Below, piece after piece: positions 53,401 through 62,202 of a stretch of 64,000 nt of DNA; positions within the stretch are counted from its first letter, which is position 1; every line of letters starts with the position of its first letter. A program made the translations under genes and the position numbers. Under the pieces are notes generated by a model. That model had not been told where the DNA came from and made no database searches. It saw nothing but the letters and a program-made list of their open reading frames with translations. The stretch is from positions 473,088 to 537,087 of the forward strand of contig NZ_JADZGI010000002.1 in the NCBI RefSeq assembly GCF_015865035.1. The letters run 5' to 3'. This DNA comes from Novosphingobium aureum. GTDB lineage: Bacteria > Pseudomonadota > Alphaproteobacteria > Sphingomonadales > Sphingomonadaceae.

Positions 53401-54103
53401 CGCCATCTTCGTTTTCCACGACCCTGCGCGAAAAAAGTACGGGATCGAAATCGAACAAACCGCCTTGCGTACGCAAGTCCAGCGAGAAGTTGGACGCATA
53501 GGCGATACGCAGTCGTTCGATCGTCCCATCCGCCTCGATCTTCTCCTCTCCGAGATCCCCCAGTTGCTCACGCAAACGCGCAAAAGCAGCCTGCCGTGCA
53601 TCGCCAGGCTCTGCATCCCTGAGCTCGTGGAGATTGGCCAGCGTCGAGTACATGGGCTCAGGAAGTCGAGCAACCTTCCCGGTTTCACGTACTCTCGCGC
53701 CCTGTTCTCGGGCACGGACCGAGACGCCGCCACGCCGAACCCACCTATGCTCGACTGCGATCGTACCTTCATGCAACGATCCTGTAGAGCGCAGTTGCAA
53801 GGTGAGGTCCGTAGCTGGAGGCAACCCAAGAGCCAGCGCCTCGACTTCACTCAGGGCCGCACTGGCAGCTGCTGAGATGATGACAGCATCGCTGGATTCG
53901 ACCACGTCAGCGCCACCGTTCATGGCTCGAAGTCGTGACAAGGCAGCCATGCCGCCCCGAGGTGCAGTCCGGACCCATTCGCTCATCGGCACGGTTGTGG
54001 TGCTGGCCCTTCGGAACAGGCCGCCGGCGCGCGTTTGGCGAAGTTCAATTTTCTCCCGGCCATCCGGCTGGTCGGAAGCAACAAATGCAATCTGCTCGCT
54101 CAC
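50471..54103 (-). CDS. zorD: Zorya type I helicase ZorD with MIT_C/PLD-like C-terminus
   Basis: This 1210-aa protein has a long N-terminal region (1-480) and a SNF2-type helicase core: Walker A DMGLGKT (516-522), DEIQKLKNP, LSPKAGGVGLTITKANHVIH, and WWNPAVEDQATDRVYRIGQ. Residues about 1055-1200 match the pattern of the MIT C-terminal, phospholipase D-like domain (VLQIIDPYCC at 1083; LHDRRV at 1168; DLGRGIDGIM). In Zorya I, ZorD is the DNA-degrading effector recruited after ZorAB senses phage. The start shares one base with the zorC stop. A polar, Ser/Glu-rich linker (about 960-1040) separates helicase and tail. Confidence 0.92.
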   Translation of the reverse strand: MSEQIAFVASDQPDGREKIELRQTRAGGLFRRASTTTVPMSEWVRTAPRGGMAALSRLRAMNGGADVVESSDAVIISAAASAALSEVEALALGLPPATDLTLQLRSTGSLHEGTIAVEHRWVRRGGVSVRAREQGARVRETGKVARLPEPMYSTLANLHELRDAEPGDARQAAFARLREQLGDLGEEKIEADGTIERLRIAYASNFSLDLRTQGGLFDFDPVLFSRRVVENEDGDLLDAEDKALLTDYEHQRFRQRFRTQKGGRRSYLLPDGTLLYLDSNLGKALDVVREKQAAPAEERRIFARAPQRYIREELALDETGDDDAADHLFLETQQYSERVAGIEEWQPPVLPWIKPTPNSWLPESFGLTIGEPPNQQHVPFEAGDAEKLETSIGTALDKGDASVPFGDFEIPANTNTLNAVREIAELENQFAHADQAGSEDAEPPVVIPTYFLKVGENFEELYYSRQAAREVAARPFNAPDMPTVLRSSPKPHQKEGFAWLTEAFTRKVPGIVLADDMGLGKTFQALAFLAWLRNVAAPDRPVLIVAPTGLLRNWLNEIELHLERDALGKVIEAFGTGLKQWRDGTGNDIRGGTSKLDVSQWRHAGVVLTTFETMRDYHMSLARVPFSAIVYDEIQKLKNPASQMTRAAKALNAHIQIGMTGTPVENRLQDLWSIADVVYPGFLGTSREFEEVYPPHSSEALHALQDRIIERDGVLPPFMLRRMKEGLLSGLPTKTIVPYEVPMPPPQEAAYNRILARARAMRESGDRGAMLKILHMLRGTSLHPEEPVGLGDFESYIRASARLSKTFELLSQIEAKREKALIFCEDLDMQAFLSSAIEEQFNLERSVPVINGSVAGAQRQTIVADFQSRAAGFDVMILSPKAGGVGLTITKANHVIHLSRWWNPAVEDQATDRVYRIGQDKPVTVHIPMAVHPDETIGPSSFDVRLNSLMQSKRELSRGLLVPPEADNDLDTMLSGVLDGDRETSPQSNETASPPSKQTIETGDAPSGSASDTASSAEQGDDAEGRRGKPVEEPRRPILSVRPTPVDIAQTRTPDIGRVEFEVGGLRDWTIFTQHIEDMAIQVLQIIDPYCCAQEDARRRLADFIARFDTAAASIGKVHVVSFDADSLRDSYESNEEQCGDIVRKVASKLPNINFHHAPRSRRATGDLHDRRVTATFADGSRVIWDLGRGIDGIMSPRFGCVVNATVEQS

Positions 54104-55491
54104 TATGCGTGGCCCTTACCAAATCGGGGATGCTCGATGCCGGTTCTGCGGTAGATCGTATTTGCAAAACGATAGCGCCACCCTCCCGTTTTATCGTGCC
54201 GAAGGCTTTCGAACCCCCTGTTGCCGCTCATCGTCCGAAGCGCCTCATTCCGATAATTGCGATCGTACAGTTTGGGTGCTTGGCCATCTTGCGCGTCCCA
54301 GAACCTGCAACGCCCGGTGTCGCTCCACTCAGAAATCCGCAGGTCACCTATTTGCATGATCAGGGACGAGGAGCCGCTAGGACCGCTGGAAATTTCACCA
54401 TGCTCCAGACTTTCCCCCTGACTTCGCGCGATCTGCGCAATCTCCAATTTTGCTCTCGCCCCAAGAGCCGGCCATGCGTCGCTAATGTGTCCAGCGTCGA
54501 GGTAGGCTAGCCAGAATTTCTTGCGCTCGTCCCACATATCCGGCCTGTCGGTGGTCTCTGCGATAGCGGTAAAGAACACCCGCATGGCAACATCGGTCAG
54601 CCACCGACGCAGCACCTGAATGATCGCCCCTGCTCGCTCGGCTCCAACTTCCGCGCTCAGGTTCGTATGGATCGGGTTCCATTTGCGCTTGCCGGGATTG
54701 ACGCGCGGATCCGAAATTCGCTCCAGCAGGAAAGCGGTGACACGCTGGCGATGTTCGGCCGCTGGTGTGGCATCCGTCCACGGCTCCAGCAAAGCTCGCA
54801 CGATTGCAGCGGTGTTATCGAATTGGCCCTCGCCTTCCAGGATGTCCAACAATCGATCCTGACCAGCATAGGCACTCTGGCCACGCATAACCGCCACCGT
54901 CCGGCAGGCATCTGCAAATGCGTGATGACCGAAACTGGTCGCGAATGGGCTGAGGCCCAGCCCTGCCTTCACGAACATCGAGGCCGGCGCCCCTTCCTCG
55001 TTCTCTGCAAGCTGCTGACCGATGCTGGCGGGCCCATTGGCCGGGTCGAAAAGGCGATACTCGCGATGTCTGTCGAGCCAATAACCGCCTTGGTCTTCCA
55101 CCAGATGCCGACAGGCTTCGGCAAGCGGCTCCATCGCCGGGCGCCCCATAGGAAAATAGAGCAGGTAGCCGTCAATCAATGCCTTGGTTGTGCTGTTTTT
55201 CCGATCCTGCAGAGCACACTCGATGGCGTTAAGGCCCAGCCCCTCGAACTCGGCATCGCACCAGACACCGCGCAGCAGACGATTGAGCTCGCTACGGCGC
55301 AGGGTCCTGATACCGACTGTCGCGCAGCGGCGCAGGAACGGGACCAATTCCTCGCGAGGCTCGCTTTCCTCGACGCCTGTCTCTAGGTTCGCAAAAGCAT
55401 GATGCAATTGCGGCAAGGTGGTCGGTGGATTGGGGAAGCCATGACTGGCCAGATCCGCCATACGTCCGATTGCGCCTCGAATGATGTTCAC
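54103..55491 (-). CDS. zorC: Zorya type I protein ZorC (EH signature)
   Basis: This 462-aa protein is mostly helical in its first 300 residues. The C-terminal part (from about 300) carries the EH-signature-like motif DMWDERKKFWLAYLDAG (318 on) and the ISEWSDTGRCRFWD strand region. ZorC is a DNA-binding cytosolic component of type I Zorya and acts with ZorD. It overlaps zorB by 4 bp and zorD by 1 bp, so all four genes form one translation-coupled operon. Confidence 0.9.
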   Translation of the reverse strand: MNIIRGAIGRMADLASHGFPNPPTTLPQLHHAFANLETGVEESEPREELVPFLRRCATVGIRTLRRSELNRLLRGVWCDAEFEGLGLNAIECALQDRKNSTTKALIDGYLLYFPMGRPAMEPLAEACRHLVEDQGGYWLDRHREYRLFDPANGPASIGQQLAENEEGAPASMFVKAGLGLSPFATSFGHHAFADACRTVAVMRGQSAYAGQDRLLDILEGEGQFDNTAAIVRALLEPWTDATPAAEHRQRVTAFLLERISDPRVNPGKRKWNPIHTNLSAEVGAERAGAIIQVLRRWLTDVAMRVFFTAIAETTDRPDMWDERKKFWLAYLDAGHISDAWPALGARAKLEIAQIARSQGESLEHGEISSGPSGSSSLIMQIGDLRISEWSDTGRCRFWDAQDGQAPKLYDRNYRNEALRTMSGNRGFESLRHDKTGGWRYRFANTIYRRTGIEHPRFGKGHA

Positions 55492-56207
55492 TTGAGCAAG
55501 GCATCCTCTTCCAATGCGCCGGGGCTCATCATCAAGAAGCGGAGATCGATGCGCCTGTTGCGCGATTTGGCTTCCGGGCTCTCCCCTTCGTCCACAAGCC
55601 GGTCCGGTCCGTAACCACTCAGCCCCAGGATTTTGGCAGAGGCTGGCTCACTCTTAGGCAGATTGCGCATTTGATCGACGATCGGGTTGGCTGCTTTCAA
55701 AGCCCTGAAGGTATTAGCAGCACGCATCACCGAGAGGTCGTAGTTATCAAGCCCACCCGTCATGGGATCCTGATCGGTATGCCCCTCCACGAAAATGGCA
55801 TCGACCCGGTAGGGGCTTTGTTCACCAGCACATTCAGCGCCGATCGTGTAACAAGGCAGAATTTCGGACATCGCGTCAGCCACTGTGCCGACGGCCCGCT
55901 GGCCCTTTTCTGTGAGCTGATACTGGCCACTGTTGAAAAGCAGCTCGTCTGGCAGACGCAGCACGCCGGTCTCGATGTCGATCGAGACGGCCAGGCCTTC
56001 CTTTTTCAAGGCCTCGGAAAGATCCTGCAGGATGTCAGCACGGGCCGCATCGGCACCTGTCAACTTCTCCTCGGTCGCCTGAAGGTTTAGGGCAAAGTAG
56101 GCGAGCAGGATGATGAAAATCAGGACCAGGCCGACCATCAGGTCGGTCATGGAGACGAAGTAGCTTTCGCTTTCTTCCGGCGCCTTGCGCCTGACGCGCG
56201 CTTCCAT
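55488..56207 (-). CDS. zorB: Zorya ZorB (MotB/OmpA-like stator subunit)
   Basis: This 239-aa protein has one transmembrane helix (about 24-44), with the proton/ion-binding Asp in MTDLMVG (Asp22), and a periplasmic OmpA-like peptidoglycan-binding domain: EGHTDQDPMTGG (141-152) and NRRIDLRF (217-224). With ZorA it forms the rotary-motor-like membrane complex that senses phage infection at the cell wall. It overlaps both neighbours (1 bp with zorA, 4 bp with zorC). Confidence 0.95.
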   Translation of the reverse strand: MEARVRRKAPEESESYFVSMTDLMVGLVLIFIILLAYFALNLQATEEKLTGADAARADILQDLSEALKKEGLAVSIDIETGVLRLPDELLFNSGQYQLTEKGQRAVGTVADAMSEILPCYTIGAECAGEQSPYRVDAIFVEGHTDQDPMTGGLDNYDLSVMRAANTFRALKAANPIVDQMRNLPKSEPASAKILGLSGYGPDRLVDEGESPEAKSRNRRIDLRFLMMSPGALEEDALLK

Positions 56208-58246
56208 CAGCTAGCCGCCTCGGTTCGCCTTTCGGTCAGCGTTGCAGAGAGGTCTTCCACGGTATCGCTCAGGCTCTCCAGCGGACGCAGCGCAGCCGCG
56301 AGCTGGGTAATGCCCTTGGCCAGTTCACCGTCGACCTGCCCCACGCGATCATTGAGGTTTCGCGCGTGGCTGCTTGTCGCTTCGGTCAGCTGATTGAGTG
56401 CCTCGCCAAGCGACTTGTCGACTTCGTTGAACCGAGCACGGTAGTCCGACCATGCGCCTTCAGCGGCTTCGCTCGTAGCCTGGAGCGCGTCGGAGACTTC
56501 GCGAAGTTCCGATCTCGTCCGTTCGGACATCTCACGCATTTCCTGACGATTGGCATCGGCGTTGCGCGCGTCTTCCTTGATCGCATTGGAAAGCGTATCA
56601 AGCGAGCCCTGCAAGGATGTCGCCGTTTGCCGCATTGGACCAACAGCCTCGCGCACGTCACCGGCAACCGTGCCAAGCGCAGTCGCGATGTCGCTGGATC
56701 TCGCAGCAACACTTTCGATCCCACGCGCGTAGTCCCCGAGGGCACGGTTGCTTCCATCAAGCGAACTGGCAGTAGCCCCGATGTGGGTCGAAGCCTTCTG
56801 CATTTCCTCGACGAGCGGGCCGCTTATCGCCCGGAAACGATCTGAGAACTCGGCGAAGGCCTCTTCCAGTGCTGCCTGCCCGACCAACGCCGCCCGCCTT
56901 GCCGCATCGCTGGTCTGTTTGCCGAACGCATCGCCTGACTCGGCAAGACGGGTACGCATGTCGTCAAGACTGGTACCAAGGTTGGAGATCAGGCTCTCCA
57001 TCTGTTCACGCGCCATATTACCTGCCGCTGCATTATCAGTGCGCATGCGATCGGCCAGTTCGGCAAAGGACGAGTGCATGTCGTCGATCCGCTTGCGAGA
57101 CTCCACGCTGGCCATTTCACCATCGCTGCGCATACGCTCCGCGACTGCCGCAAAGTTCTTGTTCAGATCGCCGAACGCCACGCGCATCTCTTCGGAGGCC
57201 TGCCCGAAACGGCGGACCGCCTCCTCGATCTGCTGGTCGGCTGAACTGGTCTGCCTTTCGAGCCGGTCCGCCATTGTACCCAACGAAGCCGTCATCGCGC
57301 CAATCGCATCGGCAAGCCCGCTCATCTCGGCGCCAGCGCCTTGTGTGATCGCCTTGCTCACCGCCTCGCCGCCGTCGCCGCTAATCTTGTCGATGCCCTC
57401 TCGAATGGAACCCAAGCTCGTTACCATCGGCGTGAATTGCTTTTCGAGCGCCTCTTCTAGGACGACTGCGAGCTGCTCTGAAAATCCCTTGAGAGCCGGA
57501 GTCTGCTCTTTGAGCTGATCAAGCTGCTCCGAGGCCAGGCGCTGTGGCGGAAGATAGGCCATACCGTGTTCGATCAGGTCGCACAGCTTACTGAGCCCCT
57601 CATTCACGTGCTTGTCGAAGCGATAGTCGACTGCGCGAAGGATAATCGAGGCAACGATGCCCCCGACCGAAGCCCAGAATTTAGCCCCGGCAACATGCAT
57701 AAGGTTATTGAGCTGCGACTGCATCGCCTCAGAGCCACCGCTCAGGTCAAGCGTGGAAAGCGCCGCGATGATACCCAAAAATGTGAACAGCAGTCCGACT
57801 GCGATGGCAATGTTCGCGAACCAGCCGAGAGCCTTGTGCCTTTCTCCAAGTCCCAGAAAAAAGTGCTCTGGACGAACAGAATTTCGCAAGACCTCGGAAT
57901 TGGGATCGATGATGGTCTCGCGATATTCCTCCCACGCCCGGCGCAAGGCGAAGACCTCCTCGTGGTCGGCCTCCATCATCTTTTCATCAATATCGAAGTA
58001 GCTGTCAGAAAACGCCTTACGCGCATCATCTGACGCAGATCGAGCCCCACCGATCCGATCGGAGATCAGGGCATTGCGTTCTGCTAGCGCCCTTTCAAAT
58101 GGCTTGAAGAACCGCGCGCGATAGGTCAGCGCGATCAGCGATGCCGTCAGGATCAGGCCAACGGCAATCCAGAATGCCATCGCATCGCCGACGCCGGGAA
58201 CGGCAGTGAAGAACCAGATCAAGCTCTGGCCAAGCATCTCGATCAT
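56207..58246 (-). CDS. zorA: Zorya ZorA (MotA-like motor subunit with long cytoplasmic tail)
   Basis: This 679-aa protein has membrane segments at about 23-42, 141-166 and 189-206, then a 460-residue helical tail rich in Ala, Glu, Arg and Ser in heptads. This fits the pentameric ZorA with its long intracellular tail, which passes the signal from the membrane to ZorC/ZorD. GGGGGTTA lies about 6 bases before the ATG at 58246. It is the first gene of zorABCD. An IS5 relic and AT-rich DNA lie directly upstream. Confidence 0.93.
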   Translation of the reverse strand: MIEMLGQSLIWFFTAVPGVGDAMAFWIAVGLILTASLIALTYRARFFKPFERALAERNALISDRIGGARSASDDARKAFSDSYFDIDEKMMEADHEEVFALRRAWEEYRETIIDPNSEVLRNSVRPEHFFLGLGERHKALGWFANIAIAVGLLFTFLGIIAALSTLDLSGGSEAMQSQLNNLMHVAGAKFWASVGGIVASIILRAVDYRFDKHVNEGLSKLCDLIEHGMAYLPPQRLASEQLDQLKEQTPALKGFSEQLAVVLEEALEKQFTPMVTSLGSIREGIDKISGDGGEAVSKAITQGAGAEMSGLADAIGAMTASLGTMADRLERQTSSADQQIEEAVRRFGQASEEMRVAFGDLNKNFAAVAERMRSDGEMASVESRKRIDDMHSSFAELADRMRTDNAAAGNMAREQMESLISNLGTSLDDMRTRLAESGDAFGKQTSDAARRAALVGQAALEEAFAEFSDRFRAISGPLVEEMQKASTHIGATASSLDGSNRALGDYARGIESVAARSSDIATALGTVAGDVREAVGPMRQTATSLQGSLDTLSNAIKEDARNADANRQEMREMSERTRSELREVSDALQATSEAAEGAWSDYRARFNEVDKSLGEALNQLTEATSSHARNLNDRVGQVDGELAKGITQLAAALRPLESLSDTVEDLSATLTERRTEAAS

Positions 58247-58459
58247 TCAGATAACCCCCGCATTCACAGCTCTCCGCGCCGTGAACTACGTAAAATTCCT
58301 TATCAAACTGCTACTTACGAGGGAAGGCGGAAACATGCTTGAGCTAGAGACCCGCATATCGTGGCGACCTAGCTTGCAGCAAAGCATTTAAAACGGCCGA
58401 GACTTCCTGAGAATAACGATTGTGTCTTCTGTCTCTCGAACAAATCGAGCAGAAAGAGC

Positions 58460-58603
58460 TCATTTCGGTCGGCCATCGACACCTCCGCAATCGGACACTT
58501 CGCAGCCTGTCACGAAGAAACCGAGTGGAAGTCCTTGCTTGTCGCAGCGTGCGCGGACCTTGCACGTAAAGCCGCCGCGCGACAGGCCACGGCAAACGAT
58601 GTA
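58460..58603 (-). pseudogene. IS5-family transposase relic
   Basis: A minus-strand frame of about 46 codons reads SRGGFTCKVRARCDKQGLPL followed by GFFVTGCEVSD, the conserved strand of IS5-family (IS427/IS1031-like) DDE transposases, before a stop. The intact form would continue for about 100 residues on each side; here there is none. It marks a past insertion upstream of zorA. The 213 bases between it and zorA hold no gene. Confidence 0.75.
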
Positions 58604-59461
58604 TCACCACCCCAATTATTTGTATTCTAACTCGAAAATATTCCGTTCATCATAAATACAGAAAATGTATCAAATTAAATATTGCAGAATACATATAGTA
58701 TACTTGAAAATATCAAAATTTTCTACGCGACAAATCTACCATGGTCACCCCCACCAGCGCCAAAATCTGCACAAAACCCTAGTACCCTTGCGGGTTTGCG
58801 GCCCTTGGCCTGCCTCTGGTTCATGTCATGTTTTAGCACCTATTACCCAGGTATGGGGGTGCTATGCAGGGGGTGGGCCAGCGGTTGGCCCGCCCCCCCC
58901 CCGCGCGGTAGGCGCGAGGGTTGGACAGGTGCGCTCTTTCTCATCGTCGTGACTTCGCTTTGCGAACCTGTGCGCCCGGCACTCGACCGGGTTGGAGGGA
59001 GACGTGTGCCTGCCGTGCATGTGCCCCCCTTCGGGCAAGGTTCAAGAGTTGTGAAACTTTCACAAGGCGAAGTCACGGCGGCTCCGGGCAGAGCACTATA
59101 ATTTACATTTTAAAGGATGGTCATGTATTTTAAAACCGACCCAATGTAAAATAAGTATATTAGTCGTATATTCACATTACATTACGCGGATATATTTTTC
59201 GCATAATACATTTTTACTAATTACTCAATCCTCCCGGACGCACCAGAGACTGCGCATATCTGATATTCGCATCACGTCAGCCACCGCCCCTTCCGCGACG
59301 CTCAGCGGTCGATTTCCGATCTCTACTACCGGACGGTCCGCTGGCTTTCCTTGCTCCGCAAGCGTGGCCGAACCCGGCCATTGCGATTGCGGCGTCATTT
59401 GGCACCTACCGCGATCGCGCCCAGATTGGCCGTGCGATGCCGACGCCGAAGGTGCCGGCGC
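58604..59461. other. AT-variable non-coding stretch with inverted repeats and a C10 run
   Basis: I find no convincing gene in 858 bases. Features: AT-rich ends (58610-58740, 59100-59220); a C10 homopolymer at 58893-58902 flanked by GC-rich sequence; an inverted repeat TTTACATT/AATGTAAA at 59102-59109 and 59143-59150; and the palindrome at 59049-59065, listed separately. The composition changes abruptly several times, consistent with patchwork insertions. Plus-strand frames here look like spurious low-complexity ORFs. Confidence 0.6.
59049..59065. repeat. Palindrome TTGTGAAACTTTCACAA, copy 1
   Basis: This perfect 17-base palindrome shares 16 bases with a second copy at 62973-62988. Copy 2 includes the GTG start of a small HTH gene; copy 1 is followed by only 17 open codons. 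An operator for a DNA-binding protein, possibly the small HTH protein itself, is one explanation. Confidence 0.7.
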
Positions 59462-60205
59462 CTAAAGACCCTCACCATCGTTGCGATTTCGCAATTTGTT
59501 CGTCAGGTGGGCGTCGAGGATTACCAACTGGTCCTCCAAAGCTTGTCGATGCCGATCCAGAATTGCCTGTGCGAGACGCCCGAAACCGACGAGATGTTCC
59601 GCCATGTTGCGGAGTACTGCTTCGTGATTCTCGCCTACCTCACCTCTCACTGCGCGCTCGGTGGTCAGGACCAGCGACGGAAGCTGCTTACGGATCAGGA
59701 CGGCGTGTTCGATCGCCTCCAGATCCATCGTCAGTTCACCGCGTTCCACCAGATGGAGGAAATCCGAACAGGAGACCCTCGACTGGCGAAGGCGCTCGCG
59801 TTCATCGTCTGGTGACAGGCGCAAGGCCAGTTGCCAGGCCTCGGCGACCGGCTTGTCCACCATGGGCTCGATGACTTTGTCATCGTCGCCGGGCCGTGTC
59901 AGGCTCACTGTGTTCCTTGACTTGGATGAGGGTGCCCCCGCGACCATGAGCCTGGAAAAGACCCGTAGACCGGACAAAAGGCCAAGCCCCACACCAATGG
60001 CACTGGCATACGGCCCTTCCGACAGATGACTGTTCAACAGCCATTCCGAACCGAACCCGACCACCAGACCGACAGCCATGGCCGCAGCCATGGCCGCAGC
60101 CATTCTCAACGCCAGCACGACAAGCCATCCGAGGATAGCCAGAGCAAAAACGGAGGCGGCGACAAGAACCAACAAGGAAACGATGAGCCACAACAACGCG
60201 ATCAT
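59462..60205 (-). CDS. Two-TM membrane protein of unknown function
   Basis: This 247-aa protein begins with a strongly hydrophobic region (IALLWLIVSLLVLVAASVFA, then a second Ala/Met/Gly-rich segment at about 30-50 and a third at 60-85). The cytoplasmic part (about 95-247) is helical and charged, with RPGDDDKVIEPMVDKPVAEA and many Leu/Arg/Glu repeats that suggest a coiled coil. I do not recognise it. It diverges from the paired genes at 60362 across a 156-bp region with an inverted repeat, which suggests shared regulation. Confidence 0.7.
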   Translation of the reverse strand: MIALLWLIVSLLVLVAASVFALAILGWLVVLALRMAAAMAAAMAVGLVVGFGSEWLLNSHLSEGPYASAIGVGLGLLSGLRVFSRLMVAGAPSSKSRNTVSLTRPGDDDKVIEPMVDKPVAEAWQLALRLSPDDERERLRQSRVSCSDFLHLVERGELTMDLEAIEHAVLIRKQLPSLVLTTERAVRGEVGENHEAVLRNMAEHLVGFGRLAQAILDRHRQALEDQLVILDAHLTNKLRNRNDGEGL

Positions 60206-60292
60206 GCTTGAATCCCGTTCAGATCAGTCTGTGTGAATGTCGTGGCCAACGACAGAAATGGTCGTATTGCGTCAAAGACCAACACAATATCT

Positions 60293-60329
60293 GTATTGAC
60301 TAAGCATTAGGCATGAAGTCAATTGATAC
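60293..60329. repeat. Imperfect inverted repeat in the divergent promoter region
   Basis: TGTATTGACT and AGTCAATTGATACA form complementary arms around a 15-base centre. A smaller dyad CAATA-TCTG-TATTG overlaps the left arm (60286-60299). The element lies about 30 bases before the gene start at 60362, in the space shared with the membrane-protein gene, so an operator is plausible. Confidence 0.45.
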
Positions 60330-60361
60330 AGGCAGGATGCAAGGGGGCTTTCTGGAAATCC

Positions 60362-61048
60362 ATGAATCTGGAATTGTTGGAACGCCGCCAGGCTGTGACA
60401 GAGTGGCGCGACCGCTTCGTGCTGTCGGCATGGGCACTGGTCAATGGCGCGGCGAAGGGCGCCCGGGAAGGCTTCGAGAAGCATCTTGAAGATGCAGGCT
60501 TCATCGATTCCATATGGGATCGCCCCTCATTCACATACGACCGGATCGATGCCGCGATGAGAGCAACGGTCACCGGCGGCATCCAGGGCCTGCTGGCCGC
60601 CGCGGCGGACGAATTGAAGCAGATCGATCCGGCTTACGAACCGCTGGCCGTCGCACTAGCATCAAGCGCCGAAGCGGTCATCCTGCCTATGATCAAATTG
60701 CAGGCGACAGGCGAAGGTCCGGCGAAAGACGCTGCACCTTCCGAACCCGCCGCACAAGGCAATGCAGGCGTGTTGACCCGCATGTCGGGTTACATCTCCG
60801 AGTTGGGCGTCACACGCAACGCCCGCGAATGGGGAGGATGGGCTGCCGATGTCGTTACGGTTGCAGCCAGTGCTGCAAGCCGCACGGTCCAGAACCGCAC
60901 CGGCCTGCATGACCTGCTCCGACGCACGGCTATCGACCGCATCGCAACCGCTTGGATGGGCGGTCGCACCGACAGCAGGTCGGTAGTCACACAGCTCGTC
61001 GCTCTGATCGACGAAACCGGCCAAGGTGCAAGGAGTGCCTCGCTGTGA
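60362..61048 (+). CDS. Unknown protein, first of a coupled pair
   Basis: 228 aa from ATG 60362 (a TTG at 60323 would add 13). It is helical throughout with two hydrophobic Ala-rich stretches (FVLSAWALVNGAAKGAREGF; GGIQGLLAAAADELK and VALASSAEAVILPMIKL). It has no signal peptide. The amphipathic, Ala/Gly-rich helices resemble those of alpha-helical membrane-inserting proteins. Its stop overlaps the next GTG (CTGTGA), so it is co-translated. I cannot assign a family. Confidence 0.75.
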   Translation: MNLELLERRQAVTEWRDRFVLSAWALVNGAAKGAREGFEKHLEDAGFIDSIWDRPSFTYDRIDAAMRATVTGGIQGLLAAAADELKQIDPAYEPLAVALASSAEAVILPMIKLQATGEGPAKDAAPSEPAAQGNAGVLTRMSGYISELGVTRNAREWGGWAADVVTVAASAASRTVQNRTGLHDLLRRTAIDRIATAWMGGRTDSRSVVTQLVALIDETGQGARSASL

Positions 61049-62202
61049 CCAATTTCGCGACTTTGATGACCGCGCCGACAAAGGCGATCACCGGCCTGAA
61101 CGATGGCAGCCTGAGACAGGTTGGCGCAGTCATTCGCTGGGCCGCCGGACCCAACAAGGGCAAGATCTTCGCCTACATGCAGGAAACCGGCGCCCTTGAA
61201 CGCGCCGTCAAGACGGTCGGGAAATCGCTGAGCAAGGGCGGCACCGCCACTGCCACAACCGGCAATCCGGCGATCGGCGCTGTCACCGTCGCCAGTGATC
61301 TCCTCCTGCAGGCGACCCAAGCAGTCCAAGGCGAAGTGATCCGGCGTGGCGTCAAACGGGTCGAAGCCGGCGTGAACCGGCTCGAAGAGAGCATGGGCCG
61401 GGTCGAGTTCAAGCTCGATGGCTTGGGCAAGGGCGTCCAGACGCTACAGCAGCTCGGTGTCGCCAATCTCGCTCTCGGCGCAGCCGGGTTGGGCGTCTCA
61501 CTGGTCGGCTTCGGCATCATGAACGCCAAACTCAACCGCGTTCAGGCATCCATTCAGGCCTTTGCCGACCGCCTCGATACCATCAGCGACAAAATCGACC
61601 GTGTCCGGCAGGACATGATCGATCAGGACTTTCTCAAGATCCATTCGCTTGTCCAGCTCTACGAGGAAGCTTGGGCCCACAGCGACCGTGGCCGCGCCGA
61701 ACTGCAATGGCACGGCGTAGCCCAGGAAGCGCGCACATATCAGGACCGCTTCCTCCATCGCGCCCGCCAACTGCTCACTGCATACCCGCCTGACATTGCC
61801 CTCGCCGATCCCATGATTGATGCGCTGACACTGACGGGTTCCTTGCGCGTCTCCGCCCTCATGGCCTGCAACGAAAGCGCATCCGCGCGCCTCGTGGCGG
61901 ATGAAGCGTCGTGGCAAGTGGAATCGTTGACCGGCGTCATAGGGCTCGCCGATCTCGTCCCACTGTCGCTGCCGGAACAGGTTGAGCCGGGTTCTCAGGA
62001 CTGGGACCTCGCTTTCACTGCCGCTACCGAACTGGCTCGCCCCATGGTCCAAAAGATGCGCGAGCGTGAAGCCGCTGTTGCCACCCGCGCTGCGCCTCTC
62101 GACCTGCTGGAAAGCCGCGGTATCTCCCCGCGTGAATGGTTAGAAGTCGCGCGCAGCGAGACCGAACAGCCGGTATTGCTCTTGTCTGATCAGCGCGGCT
62201 GA
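61045..62202 (+). CDS. Unknown protein with central hydrophobic segment, second of the coupled pair
   Basis: 385 aa from GTG 61045 (AGGAG about 10 bases before). Helical N-terminus, then a hydrophobic Gly/Ala/Leu stretch VANLALGAAGLGVSLVGFGI (about 136-155) flanked by amphipathic helices (VKRVEAGVNRLEESMGRVEF; DRLDTISDKIDRVRQDMIDQ). This layout, hydrophobic hairpin between coiled-coil helices, recalls alpha-pore-forming toxin-like proteins, but homology is not shown. It would pair with the upstream protein. Confidence 0.75.
   Translation: MTNFATLMTAPTKAITGLNDGSLRQVGAVIRWAAGPNKGKIFAYMQETGALERAVKTVGKSLSKGGTATATTGNPAIGAVTVASDLLLQATQAVQGEVIRRGVKRVEAGVNRLEESMGRVEFKLDGLGKGVQTLQQLGVANLALGAAGLGVSLVGFGIMNAKLNRVQASIQAFADRLDTISDKIDRVRQDMIDQDFLKIHSLVQLYEEAWAHSDRGRAELQWHGVAQEARTYQDRFLHRARQLLTAYPPDIALADPMIDALTLTGSLRVSALMACNESASARLVADEASWQVESLTGVIGLADLVPLSLPEQVEPGSQDWDLAFTAATELARPMVQKMREREAAVATRAAPLDLLESRGISPREWLEVARSETEQPVLLLSDQRG

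Noticed and set aside
58682..59101. 139-codon plus-strand frame in the region upstream of zorA
   Set aside because: Spans AT-rich and C-run sequence with unbalanced composition; no start signal.
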